From: PNAI01 sp964575715
GTDB lineage: Bacteria; Pseudomonadota; Alphaproteobacteria; Rhizobiales; Xanthobacteraceae
Reading direction: 5' to 3'
DNA length: 6,149 nt
Assembly: GCA_964575715.1 (NCBI GenBank)
Contig: CAZNSG010000152.1
Span: 1 to 6,149 of the forward strand
In this document: in pieces, positions 1-5,142 of the stretch
Numbering within the stretch: the first letter of the stretch is position 1
Layout: each line of letters begins with the position of its first letter
Translations under genes and position numbers: made by a program
Notes under the pieces: model-generated
Database searches by the model: none
The model's input: the letters and a program-made list of their open reading frames with translations, nothing else
What the model was told of the DNA's origin: nothing

Positions 1-328
1 GGAGGAACGCAAAAAGGTGAGTCTTTTCAGCGTCTGCATCCAACCCCGAACCTTGGCTGCTTCCACATCGAGGGTAAGCTAAGTCCTTGATCCAGAGTCA
101 ATTTCTATTGGCTTCTGAAATGTGTGAATCGTATAGCCGCATAGCGGGGAGAGGGTGGCGAGCCCGCCGTAGCTCCGAAGGAGCGAAGGCGCGGCGAGCC
201 GGGTGAGGGGCAATCGCCGAGCGGTTGACAGCCCCTCACCCGCCCTCGCTCGGCTTCGCCTCCGCTCAGGCACCCTCTCCCCGCTCCGCGGGGCGAGGGA
301 AGCGAACGCGCGGCACGCCACACCACAA
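1..328. other. Gene-free stretch downstream of cynS
   Basis: No coding region can be supported here. Open frames on both strands across 79-326 coincide with the palindrome at 143-285 and have biased, low-complexity translations. The first ~80 bases are open in more than one frame, including a minus-strand frame running off the left edge with no recognisable ribosome site, so a fragment of a neighbouring gene cannot be excluded. The main content is the nested palindrome annotated separately. Confidence 0.6.
143..285. repeat. Nested palindromic intergenic element 3' of cynS
   Basis: The outer arms are a perfect 15-base inverted pair (AGCGGGGAGAGGGTG at 143-157 against its complement at 271-285). 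An inner perfect 12-base pair, CGGGTGAGGGGC at 200-211 and its complement at 231-242, sits inside with a loop of about 19 bases. The element begins 44 bases past the cynS stop. Transcribed RNA could fold into a long branched hairpin that ends transcription or protects the 3' end, although there is no clean U-run. GC-rich palindromes of this GGGGAGAGGGTG type are, from general knowledge, recurrent in rhizobial genomes. Mobility is not shown. Confidence 0.7.
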
Positions 329-817
329 TTACTCCTCCTTATACCCATACGCCTGCGCGTTGCCCGTCGCGCCATAATATTTGAACGGCAGGAACTTTCC
401 GGTCATGCCGATCTTCACGCGGTCGCCCTTGGCATCGGGCTGCCGCTCGATCGTCATGTCGAAGTCGATCGCCGACATGATGCCGTCGCCGAATTCCTCC
501 TCGATCAGCGCCTTCCACGCCGGGCCGTTGATCAGCACCAGCTCGTAAAAGCGATAGATCAGCGGATCGCTCGGCGGCATTTGCACACCGGCGCCGCGCA
601 TCGGCACCTCGTTGAGCATGGCTTGCTCGCTCTTTGAGAGCCCGAACAGCTTGGCCGCGGCCGCGGCCTGCGGCTTGGTCAGCTTATGATTGCCCAGCAG
701 CGCGCCCGTGATCATGACCGGCGACATGCCGCCGATCTGCTCGCAGATGGCTTTCCAGCTCCAATTCTTCTCGCGCTTGATGTCGAGCAGCTTCTCCGTC
801 AAGTCCGAGCGCTTCAT
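329..817 (-). CDS. cynS: Cyanase (cyanate hydratase, EC 4.2.1.104)
   Basis: Cytoplasmic enzyme that converts cyanate and bicarbonate to ammonia and CO2, via carbamate. The 162-residue product has the family layout: an N-terminal helical DNA-binding-like domain (about 1-75) and a C-terminal catalytic domain containing PSDPLIYRFYE and FGDGIMSAIDF. The catalytic triad of the E. coli enzyme (Arg96, Glu99, Ser122) aligns with Arg89, Glu92 and Ser115 with identical spacing. The ATG at 817 is preceded by GGGAG with 7 bases between. The protein runs about 14 residues past the usual KYLP-type end, with a Tyr/Gly-rich tail ending GYKEE. It lies 165 bases after the ABC ATPase gene on the same strand, so it is probably the last gene of the transporter operon, although a palindromic repeat separates them. 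Family assignment is very secure; in vivo role as cyanate detoxification or nitrogen supply is inferred. Confidence 0.97.
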   Translation of the reverse strand: MKRSDLTEKLLDIKREKNWSWKAICEQIGGMSPVMITGALLGNHKLTKPQAAAAAKLFGLSKSEQAMLNEVPMRGAGVQMPPSDPLIYRFYELVLINGPAWKALIEEEFGDGIMSAIDFDMTIERQPDAKGDRVKIGMTGKFLPFKYYGATGNAQAYGYKEE

Positions 818-846
818 TTTCGTTCTCCCAGCATGATGAATCTGTC

Positions 847-963
847 GTCATTCCGGACGCCGCGCAGCGGCGATCCGGAATCCATAACCCCGGTATCGAT
901 GATGCGGAGATTCCGCGAGTATGGATTCCGGGTTCGCTCGCTGCGCTCGCGCCCCGGAATGAC
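847..963. repeat. Palindromic repeat between ABC ATPase gene and cynS
   Basis: Inverted repeat filling most of the 165-base gap. Outer ends GTCATTCCGG (847-856) and CCGGAATGAC (954-963) are complementary. Inner arms CCGGAATCCATA (875-886) and TATGGATTCCGG (920-931) are also perfectly complementary, and a small GCGGA/TCCGC hairpin sits at 904-916. The GTCATTCCGG...GGAATCCATA pattern is, from general knowledge, a common interspersed palindrome of Bradyrhizobium-like genomes. In the transcript it would form a stable hairpin between the transporter and cyanase messages, which may attenuate or stabilise them separately. Confidence 0.8.
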
Positions 964-982
964 CCCGGAATGTTGCGGCATG

Positions 983-1888
983 CTAGGGCGCATGGCCGCC
1001 CAGCCGCCGGACATTGCTGTCGGCCGCAAGCGCAGGTTCGGCCAGACTTGGGCGCACCGTCGGCACCTGCCGCGGATCGTGTTTGCCGCGCATGTCCCTG
1101 GCAAAGTTCTTGCTGCGCTCCACCAGAAAATCGATGATGTGATTGCGCACCGCGTAATACAGCGGATGGCGATGCACATTGGCGCGCGTGCGCTCTTTCG
1201 GCAGCGGATTTTCCACGATCTCGGCCAGCACCGCGCCCGGGCCGTTGGTCATTAAAACAATACGATCGGCGAGATAAATCGCCTCGTCCACGTCGTGCGT
1301 GATCATGAACACGGTCTGCCCGGTCTCCAGGCAGATGCGCCGCACCTCGTCCTGCAGCGTGCCGCGCGTGAGCGCATCGAGCGCCGAGAACGGCTCGTCC
1401 ATCAGCATGATCTTCGGCTCGATCGAAAGCGCGCGCGCGATCCCGACCCGCTGCTTCATGCCGCCCGAAAGCTCCGCCGGGCGTTTGCTTTCCGCGCCGG
1501 TCAAGCCCACGAGATCGATGAATTTCTGCGCCCGCTCGCGCACCCGCGCGCTTTTCCATTTTCGCCATTTCGACGACACCGCGTAGGAGACATTGCCCAT
1601 CACCGTGCGCCACGGCAGCAGCGCGTGCGTCTGGAAGATCACCGCGCGGTCGAGGCTCGGCCCCTCGATCGCCTGATTGTCGACGATGACCGTGCCGGCC
1701 GACGGCACGTCGAGACCGGCCAGGATATTGAGCACCGTGGTCTTGCCGCAGCCGGAGTGGCCGATGATGCAGGTGAATTCCCCGCGCGGCATCGCCAGCC
1801 ACAGCTCTTCGAACACCGTGGTGATGCCGCCGCCCGCCGCCGGAAAACGCTTGGCGATGCCCTCGATGGCGATGAATTTTTGCGTCAT
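983..1888 (-). CDS. ABC transporter ATP-binding protein, NrtD/CynD-like (nitrate/cyanate/taurine-type)
   Basis: Energises import of a small anion with the permease encoded just upstream; acts on the cytoplasmic face of the inner membrane. All nucleotide-binding motifs are present in order: Walker A GHSGCGKTT (43-51), Q-loop around FQTHALLPW (85-93), signature LSGGM (140-144), Walker B IMLMDEP (160-166), D-loop SALD (168-171) and H-loop His198 in ITHD. The LPWRTVMGNV segment is typical of the nitrate/sulfonate/taurine ATPase group. About 50 residues follow the core domain, a basic and Pro-rich tail without a recognised domain. The ATG at 1888 lies 4 bases after the permease stop, with GGAA 7 bases upstream inside the end of that gene, which fits translational coupling. 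No motif residue is missing, so it should be active. Substrate is inferred from the cynS neighbour. Confidence 0.95.
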   Translation of the reverse strand: MTQKFIAIEGIAKRFPAAGGGITTVFEELWLAMPRGEFTCIIGHSGCGKTTVLNILAGLDVPSAGTVIVDNQAIEGPSLDRAVIFQTHALLPWRTVMGNVSYAVSSKWRKWKSARVRERAQKFIDLVGLTGAESKRPAELSGGMKQRVGIARALSIEPKIMLMDEPFSALDALTRGTLQDEVRRICLETGQTVFMITHDVDEAIYLADRIVLMTNGPGAVLAEIVENPLPKERTRANVHRHPLYYAVRNHIIDFLVERSKNFARDMRGKHDPRQVPTVRPSLAEPALAADSNVRRLGGHAP

Positions 1889-1892
1889 GGGC

Positions 1893-2732
1893 TCATTCCG
1901 GAAACGTCACCAGCCGCGTGCAGCGCGCCAGCATCAGATCGAGCATCATGCCGACAAGGCCGATCAAGAGGATCGCCGTAATCACATTCGTAATCGACAA
2001 ATTATTCCATTCATTCCAAACGAAGTAACCAATGCCCGTTCCGCCCACCAGCATTTCGGCGGCGACGATGACCAGCCAGGCGATCCCGATCGAGATGCGC
2101 ATGCCGGTGAGAATGGTCGGCGCGGCCGCCGGCAATATGATGGTGAACGCGCGCCGGAACGTTCCCACCTCGAGTGTGCGAGCGACATTAAGCCACTCCC
2201 GGCGCACCGAAGCGACGCCGAAAGCAGTATTGATGAGCATCGGCCACAGCGAGCAGATGAAGATTACGAAGATTGAAGACAGGGCTGAATCCTTGATTGT
2301 GTAGAGCGCAAGCGGCATCCAGGCGAGCGGCGAGATCGGCTTGAGTATTTGGATGAAAGGATCGAGCGCTTTGCTCATGAGCGGCGACATGCCGATGAGA
2401 AATCCAATCGGGATCGCGGCCGCGATCGCAAGCAGATAGCCCAACATCACCCGCGCGATCGAGAACGCAAGCTGAATCCCGACACCCTTGTCGTTGGGCC
2501 CGTTGTCGTAGAACGGTCGCTGGACGTGCTCCCAGAGTTTCGCGCCGACGTCGAGCGGCCCGGGCATCGCCGATTTACCCTGCGTCGCGCTCACACCCAT
2601 AAGCTTGGCGTATTCCGGGTCCATTTGCTGCACGGCGCCGATGCCGCGTGTGCCGATGTGCCACGTCAGAACGAACGCAAGGAACAGCACAACCGAAACG
2701 ACGGCTGCACGCAACGTCATCGATGTCGGCAT
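1893..2732 (-). CDS. ABC transporter permease, NrtB/CynB-like
   Basis: Inner-membrane channel subunit, 279 residues, for a nitrate/nitrite/cyanate-type importer. Hydrophobic segments lie near residues 8-25, 88-114, 124-145, 150-172, 211-229 and 249-268, giving about six helices. The EAA-type loop that docks on the ATPase is at about 179-215 (EWLNVARTLEVGTFRRAF, then ILPAAAPTILTGMRISIG), and AWLVIVAAEMLVGGTGIGYF after it is characteristic of the NrtB group. A longer periplasmic segment of about 60 residues (28-87, with NGPNDKG) separates helices 1 and 2. The gene starts 3 bases after the substrate-binding protein stop and ends 4 bases before the ATPase start. The Shine-Dalgarno sequence is poor (AAGG 11 bases away, GAGAG directly adjacent), suggesting coupling to upstream translation; Met5 is an alternative start. 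Confidence 0.94.
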   Translation of the reverse strand: MPTSMTLRAAVVSVVLFLAFVLTWHIGTRGIGAVQQMDPEYAKLMGVSATQGKSAMPGPLDVGAKLWEHVQRPFYDNGPNDKGVGIQLAFSIARVMLGYLLAIAAAIPIGFLIGMSPLMSKALDPFIQILKPISPLAWMPLALYTIKDSALSSIFVIFICSLWPMLINTAFGVASVRREWLNVARTLEVGTFRRAFTIILPAAAPTILTGMRISIGIAWLVIVAAEMLVGGTGIGYFVWNEWNNLSITNVITAILLIGLVGMMLDLMLARCTRLVTFPE

Positions 2733-2735
2733 CTC

Positions 2736-4124
2736 TCAAGTCGCCTTTTTGATCGCGAAGCTCTTGATGTATTCCTCAGGCTTGCTGGGATCGAAGGTCT
2801 TGCCCATGACCACGAAGGTCTTCGAGGTCGTGGATGGCGGCGTGAGACCGACCTCCTTCATCAGCTTGGCCGTGTCGGTTGCCAGGAACACCTGTTCGGC
2901 AACCGTCTTGTAGTCGACGTCGCCCTTGATCTGCCCCCAGCGCTTCATTTGCGTCATGATCCAGATCGCGAACGAATGCCAGGGGAATGGATCGAAGTCG
3001 ATGCGTTTGGCGTCTGTCTTTACGGTGCCGAGGCCATCGGCAAAGGTGCCCGTGAGCACCTGTTCAATCACTGTCACCGGCTGGTTGAGGTAATTTGCAG
3101 GCGCAATGGCTTCCGCGATCTGTTTCCGGTTTTCTGCTTTCGACGCGAATGCGGTGGCGTCGATGATTGCCTTGAGCAAAGCAGAATAAGTGTTTGGCGT
3201 CTGAGTCACGAATTCCTTGGATGCCGCAAACACGCAGCAAGGATGTCCATCCCACAATTCCTTCGACAGTAGATGGATAAAGCCGACACCGTCATAAACC
3301 GCACGCTGGTTCACCGGATCGGGCGCCAGAAACCCGTCAATATTGTCGGCGCGCAAGTTCGCCACCATTTCCGGCGGCGGCACGGAGCGGATTTGAATGT
3401 CCTGGTCCGGGTCGAGGCCATGCTCGGCGACGTAGTAGCGCAAGAGATAATTATGCATCGAGTAGTCAAACGGAACCGCGAACTTGAATCCCTTCCATTG
3501 CTTAGGATCGCGCTTGTCCTTGTGCTTGATCGCAAGCGTGATCGCCTGGCCGTTGATGTTCTCGATCGCGGGTGCGGTATAGGGTATCGCATTGGAGCCG
3601 ACACCGAGCGTAATCGCGAGCGGCATGGGCGAGAGCATGTGGGCGGCGTCGTATTCCTTGTTCAGCGTCTTGTCGCGGATCACCGCCCAGCCGGCGGTCT
3701 TGATCACTTCGACGTCGAGTCCGTGCTTCTTATAGAAGCCCATCGGATGCGCCATGATGATAGGCGTTCCGCAGGTGATTGGGATGAAGCCGACCTTCAG
3801 ATTCTTCTTTTCGATCGCCCCGCCTTGAGCAAATACTTCCGTTGCGGTCTTGAGCGGAAAAAATTGGCTGATCGCGGCAAGCGCGGTCGAAGCCCCGAGC
3901 GACTGCAGGAACGCGCGCCGCGCCGAATCTTTTGGGAATATCGCGCGCATCACCGCCGAGGCGACGACGCCCTCATAGCGCGTCTCGTCATTCGCGGCCG
4001 GCACGCATTCAAACTTGGCCTGCGCGTCTCGCTCGTGCTCCAATTCGCTGGCGTGTTTGCCGCAGGCGCAGCCCGATTGCTTCAGCCGAAGTTTGGCATC
4101 GAATGGGTTGTCGAAGGTAGACAT
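2736..4124 (-). CDS. NrtA/CmpA-family ABC transporter substrate-binding protein, Tat-exported
   Basis: Periplasmic receptor of the importer, 462 residues with the start chosen here. Residues about 68-99 form a twin-arginine signal (SARRAFLQSLGAS, hydrophobic stretch, likely cut near VFA-QGG). The mature part begins IEKKNLKVGFIPITCGTPIIMAHPMGFY and continues with KTAGWAVIRDKTLNKEYDAAHMLSPMPLAI, ENINGQAI, FDYSMHNYLLRYY and RADNIDGFLAPDPVNQRA, the pattern of the NrtA/CmpA family that binds nitrate, bicarbonate or cyanate. Ahead of the Tat motif is an unusual 68-residue segment with CAC-x3-H (Cys19, Cys21, His24). The ATG at 4124 is preceded by GGAG at 9 bases. An upstream in-frame TTG at 4217 lies inside the sigma-54 promoter, and an ATG at 4139 lacks a good ribosome site, so both were rejected. 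First gene of the operon. The ligand cannot be read from sequence; cynS downstream favours cyanate. Confidence 0.94.
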   Translation of the reverse strand: MSTFDNPFDAKLRLKQSGCACGKHASELEHERDAQAKFECVPAANDETRYEGVVASAVMRAIFPKDSARRAFLQSLGASTALAAISQFFPLKTATEVFAQGGAIEKKNLKVGFIPITCGTPIIMAHPMGFYKKHGLDVEVIKTAGWAVIRDKTLNKEYDAAHMLSPMPLAITLGVGSNAIPYTAPAIENINGQAITLAIKHKDKRDPKQWKGFKFAVPFDYSMHNYLLRYYVAEHGLDPDQDIQIRSVPPPEMVANLRADNIDGFLAPDPVNQRAVYDGVGFIHLLSKELWDGHPCCVFAASKEFVTQTPNTYSALLKAIIDATAFASKAENRKQIAEAIAPANYLNQPVTVIEQVLTGTFADGLGTVKTDAKRIDFDPFPWHSFAIWIMTQMKRWGQIKGDVDYKTVAEQVFLATDTAKLMKEVGLTPPSTTSKTFVVMGKTFDPSKPEEYIKSFAIKKAT

Positions 4125-4133
4125 GATGACACG

Positions 4134-4137
4134 CTCC
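4134..4137 (-). promoter_or_regulatory. Ribosome binding site deciding the substrate-binding protein start
   Basis: GGAG on the minus strand, 9 bases before the ATG at 4124. Longer in-frame starts at 4139 and 4217 lack such a site, and 4217 would lie upstream of the predicted transcript start, so this site fixes the N-terminus as MSTFDNPFD. Confidence 0.7.
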
Positions 4138-4146
4138 ATGGTTGAC

Positions 4147-4171
4147 GCCGCGCCTAAAGTCCGAGCGCGGC
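4147..4171 (-). promoter_or_regulatory. Hairpin in the 5' leader of the transporter operon
   Basis: A perfect 7-base GC stem (GCCGCGC at 4147-4153, GCGCGGC at 4165-4171) with an 11-base loop. It would lie in the roughly 66-nt leader between the predicted sigma-54 start near 4190 and the ATG at 4124, ending about 9 bases before the Shine-Dalgarno sequence. It may tune translation or be incidental in GC-rich DNA. Confidence 0.35.
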
Positions 4172-4200
4172 ATCGTTCTTGTTTGCACCGGAACTTGATT

Positions 4201-4216
4201 AGCAATGGACGTGCCA
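4201..4216 (-). promoter_or_regulatory. Sigma-54 (RpoN) promoter of the cyanate/nitrate transporter operon
   Basis: On the minus strand this reads TGGCACGTCCATTGCT, matching the consensus TGGCACG-N4-TTGCW at every defined position, with GG and GC elements 10 bases apart. It predicts a transcript start near 4190 and a leader of about 66 bases before the ATG at 4124. RpoN promoters need an enhancer-binding activator such as NtrC, which fits a nitrogen-scavenging operon. No clear NtrC dyad (TGCACC-N5-GGTGCA) was found upstream; only a TGCACC half-site at 4184-4189 in the leader. Confidence 0.85.
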
Positions 4217-4448
4217 ATCATGAGTGATGCGGCACTTTTGTTTGCCGCCCGGAAATTCCTTGGTTATTGTATGCAGTTAGGGATGCTAGCGCCTGTAAAT
4301 TAGGCAAATGCCTTTCAATTTAACAATGGCGCAAAAGTAGGCAATCGGCGCTATAGCTGGATCATCAAATAGGCGCTGCGGTCTAATTCGGTAGAACTCG
4401 CGCGATCGTTCCCGCCGGCAAACTCGACCCTGAAGGAGGAATAAGTCC
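4217..4448. promoter_or_regulatory. Divergent regulatory region between the transporter operon and the SnoaL-like gene
   Basis: Non-coding, with an AT-richer core (about 4250-4370) than the surrounding genes. It holds three operator-like elements. First, the dyad GCGGCA-N8-TGCCGC at 4229-4248 lies 12 bases upstream of the sigma-54 element. Second, the dyad AGGCA-AA-TGCCT is at 4302-4313. Third, direct repeats TAGGCAA occur at 4301-4307 and 4338-4344, with TAGGCGC at 4370-4376. The last two groups lie about 110-185 bases before the predicted start, the usual range for sigma-54 activators. No convincing -35/-10 pair for the plus-strand gene was identified. Confidence 0.5.
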
Positions 4449-4808
4449 ATGGCTAAATCCACCGCCCTCACTGTTGCAGACCTCAAACGCGCGATCGAAG
4501 GCCGCAACTCCCGCGCGCTCGCCAGTTTCTATGCCAGCGATGCGGTTTTGCGCGTGATCGATCGCGACAACCCGCCGAGCAAACCAAACAGCATCAAGGG
4601 CAAGAAAGCCATCAGCGCTTTTTTCAACGACGTCTGCGGTCGCGACATGACCCATAAGATTTTGGGGGGAGTCGCCGACAAAAAGCGCATCGCATTCACG
4701 CAGAGCTGCACCTATCCTGACGGAACCAAAGTGTTCTGCTCGGCCATGATCGATCTGAAGGGCGGTAAGATCGCGCGCCAGACGGTCGTGCAGGCCTGGG
4801 ACGGCTGA
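4449..4808 (+). CDS. SnoaL-like / nuclear transport factor 2 family protein
   Basis: A 119-residue single-domain cytosolic protein without signal peptide or membrane segment. The order of elements fits the NTF2 cone fold: an N-terminal helix (ADLKRAIEGRNSRALASFYASDAVLRVID), a PPSKPNSIKGKKAISAFFNDVCGRD segment as in SnoaL-like proteins, then strands AFTQSCTYPDGTKVFCSAMIDLKGGKI and RQTVVQAWDG. Members include isomerases, hydrolases and binding proteins, so no reaction can be assigned. The ATG follows a strong AAGGAGGA site with 8 bases between. It is divergent from the transporter operon with 324 bases between the two start codons, and may share regulatory DNA with it; involvement in cyanate or nitrogen metabolism is only a guess. 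An apparent terminator follows. Confidence 0.88.
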   Translation: MAKSTALTVADLKRAIEGRNSRALASFYASDAVLRVIDRDNPPSKPNSIKGKKAISAFFNDVCGRDMTHKILGGVADKKRIAFTQSCTYPDGTKVFCSAMIDLKGGKIARQTVVQAWDG

Positions 4809-4810
4809 GC

Positions 4811-4861
4811 AGCCGGCAGCCGACATTCGCTCACGCCGGCTCCGCGCGCCGGACAATTTTT
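4811..4861 (+). terminator. Likely intrinsic terminator of the SnoaL-like gene
   Basis: Just after the stop codon, AGCCGGC (4811-4817) can pair with GCCGGCT (4835-4841). Alternatively, CCGGC (4836-4840) can pair with GCCGG (4848-4852) across a 7-base loop, followed by ACAA and five T residues at 4857-4861. The second hairpin plus T-run is the classic intrinsic terminator shape, although its stem is short. Confidence 0.5.
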
Positions 4862-4890
4862 CACGCGCTTAGAGTTTCACGCGCTTAGAG
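4859..4890. repeat. Tandem 16-base direct repeat, followed by GAGCATGATC
   Basis: TTTCACGCGCTTAGAG occurs twice back to back without mismatch (4859-4874 and 4875-4890). The second copy runs into GAGCATGATC at 4887-4896, a motif that, from general knowledge, is widely interspersed in Hyphomicrobiales intergenic regions. The first T's of copy one overlap the terminator T-run, so the duplication may have arisen by slippage at the edge of an inserted repeat element. Confidence 0.8.
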
Positions 4891-4911
4891 CATGATCGTT
4901 TAGAATTGAAT

Positions 4912-5096
4912 CACGTGTCCCGGATGCGGTGCAGCGTGAGCGCCATAGCGCGTCGAAGACGCGCGTGAACGCGCTTATGGCGCGAAACGGTGCACCGCTG
5001 ATCCGGGATCGTTCCAGGCTCGGAGTTTGCAACGATCCCGGGTCAGCAGCGCACCGCTCCACTTCGTTTCGCGCTGCGCTGCACCCGGGACACATG
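4912..5096. repeat. Composite three-arm palindromic element
   Basis: The outer arms 4912-4936 and 5072-5096 are complementary at 21 of 25 positions. Two complete hairpins sit inside. The first, 4940-4952 with 4970-4983 (GCGCCATAGCGCG against CGCGCTTATGGCGC), is perfect apart from one bulged base. The second, 4989-5013 with 5031-5055, matches at 22 of 25 positions. Folding all three gives a cloverleaf-like structure. The element lies between convergent genes and resembles interspersed palindromes of Bradyrhizobium-like genomes. The differences between arms are mainly transitions, several compatible with G-U pairing in RNA. Confidence 0.75.
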
Positions 5097-5142
5097 TTTC
5101 CAGTCAAGCCGATCACGCTATAGAGCGGACGTGCTATCGCCG

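Larger units (their letters stand above)
4809..5142. other. Gene-free gap between convergent genes, filled with repeats
   Basis: This 334-base gap lies between the ends of the SnoaL-like gene and the exported-protein gene, which converge. It holds the terminator candidate, a 16-base tandem repeat, a GAGCATGATC motif and a large composite palindrome, each annotated separately. No coding region is supportable; open frames here arise from the palindromes. Confidence 0.65.

Noticed and set aside
1..75. Open minus-strand frame reading off the left edge (VEAAKVRGWMQTLKR)
   Set aside because: It has a plausible composition, but no ribosome site, only about 25 codons and no recognisable family; other frames are also open here.
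684..1802. Long minus-strand open frame of 372 codons overlapping the ABC ATPase and cynS
   Set aside because: Its translation is a frame-shifted shadow rich in Arg/Gly/Ala. It overlaps two genes with intact family motifs and runs through the palindromic repeat.
2349..3272. 307-codon plus-strand open frame opposite the permease and substrate-binding protein genes
   Set aside because: Arg/His-rich composition typical of an antisense shadow in GC-rich DNA; the opposite strand encodes clear transporter proteins.
4182..4191. TGCACC half-site as an NtrC binding site
   Set aside because: There is no matching GGTGCA half 5 bases away, and it lies at or downstream of the predicted transcript start.
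4125..4217. Extension of the substrate-binding protein to a TTG start at 4217 or an ATG at 4139
   Set aside because: The TTG lies inside the sigma-54 promoter and upstream of the predicted transcript start. Neither start has a good ribosome site, while GGAG stands 9 bases before the ATG at 4124.
4327..4343. Plus-strand TGGC...GC sequence resembling a second sigma-54 promoter for the SnoaL-like gene
   Set aside because: The spacing between GG and GC is 11 rather than 10 bases and the -12 TTGC element is absent.
4859..4890. Tandem 16-base repeat considered as a CRISPR remnant
   Set aside because: The copies are directly adjacent with no spacer, there are only two, and no cas genes are nearby.
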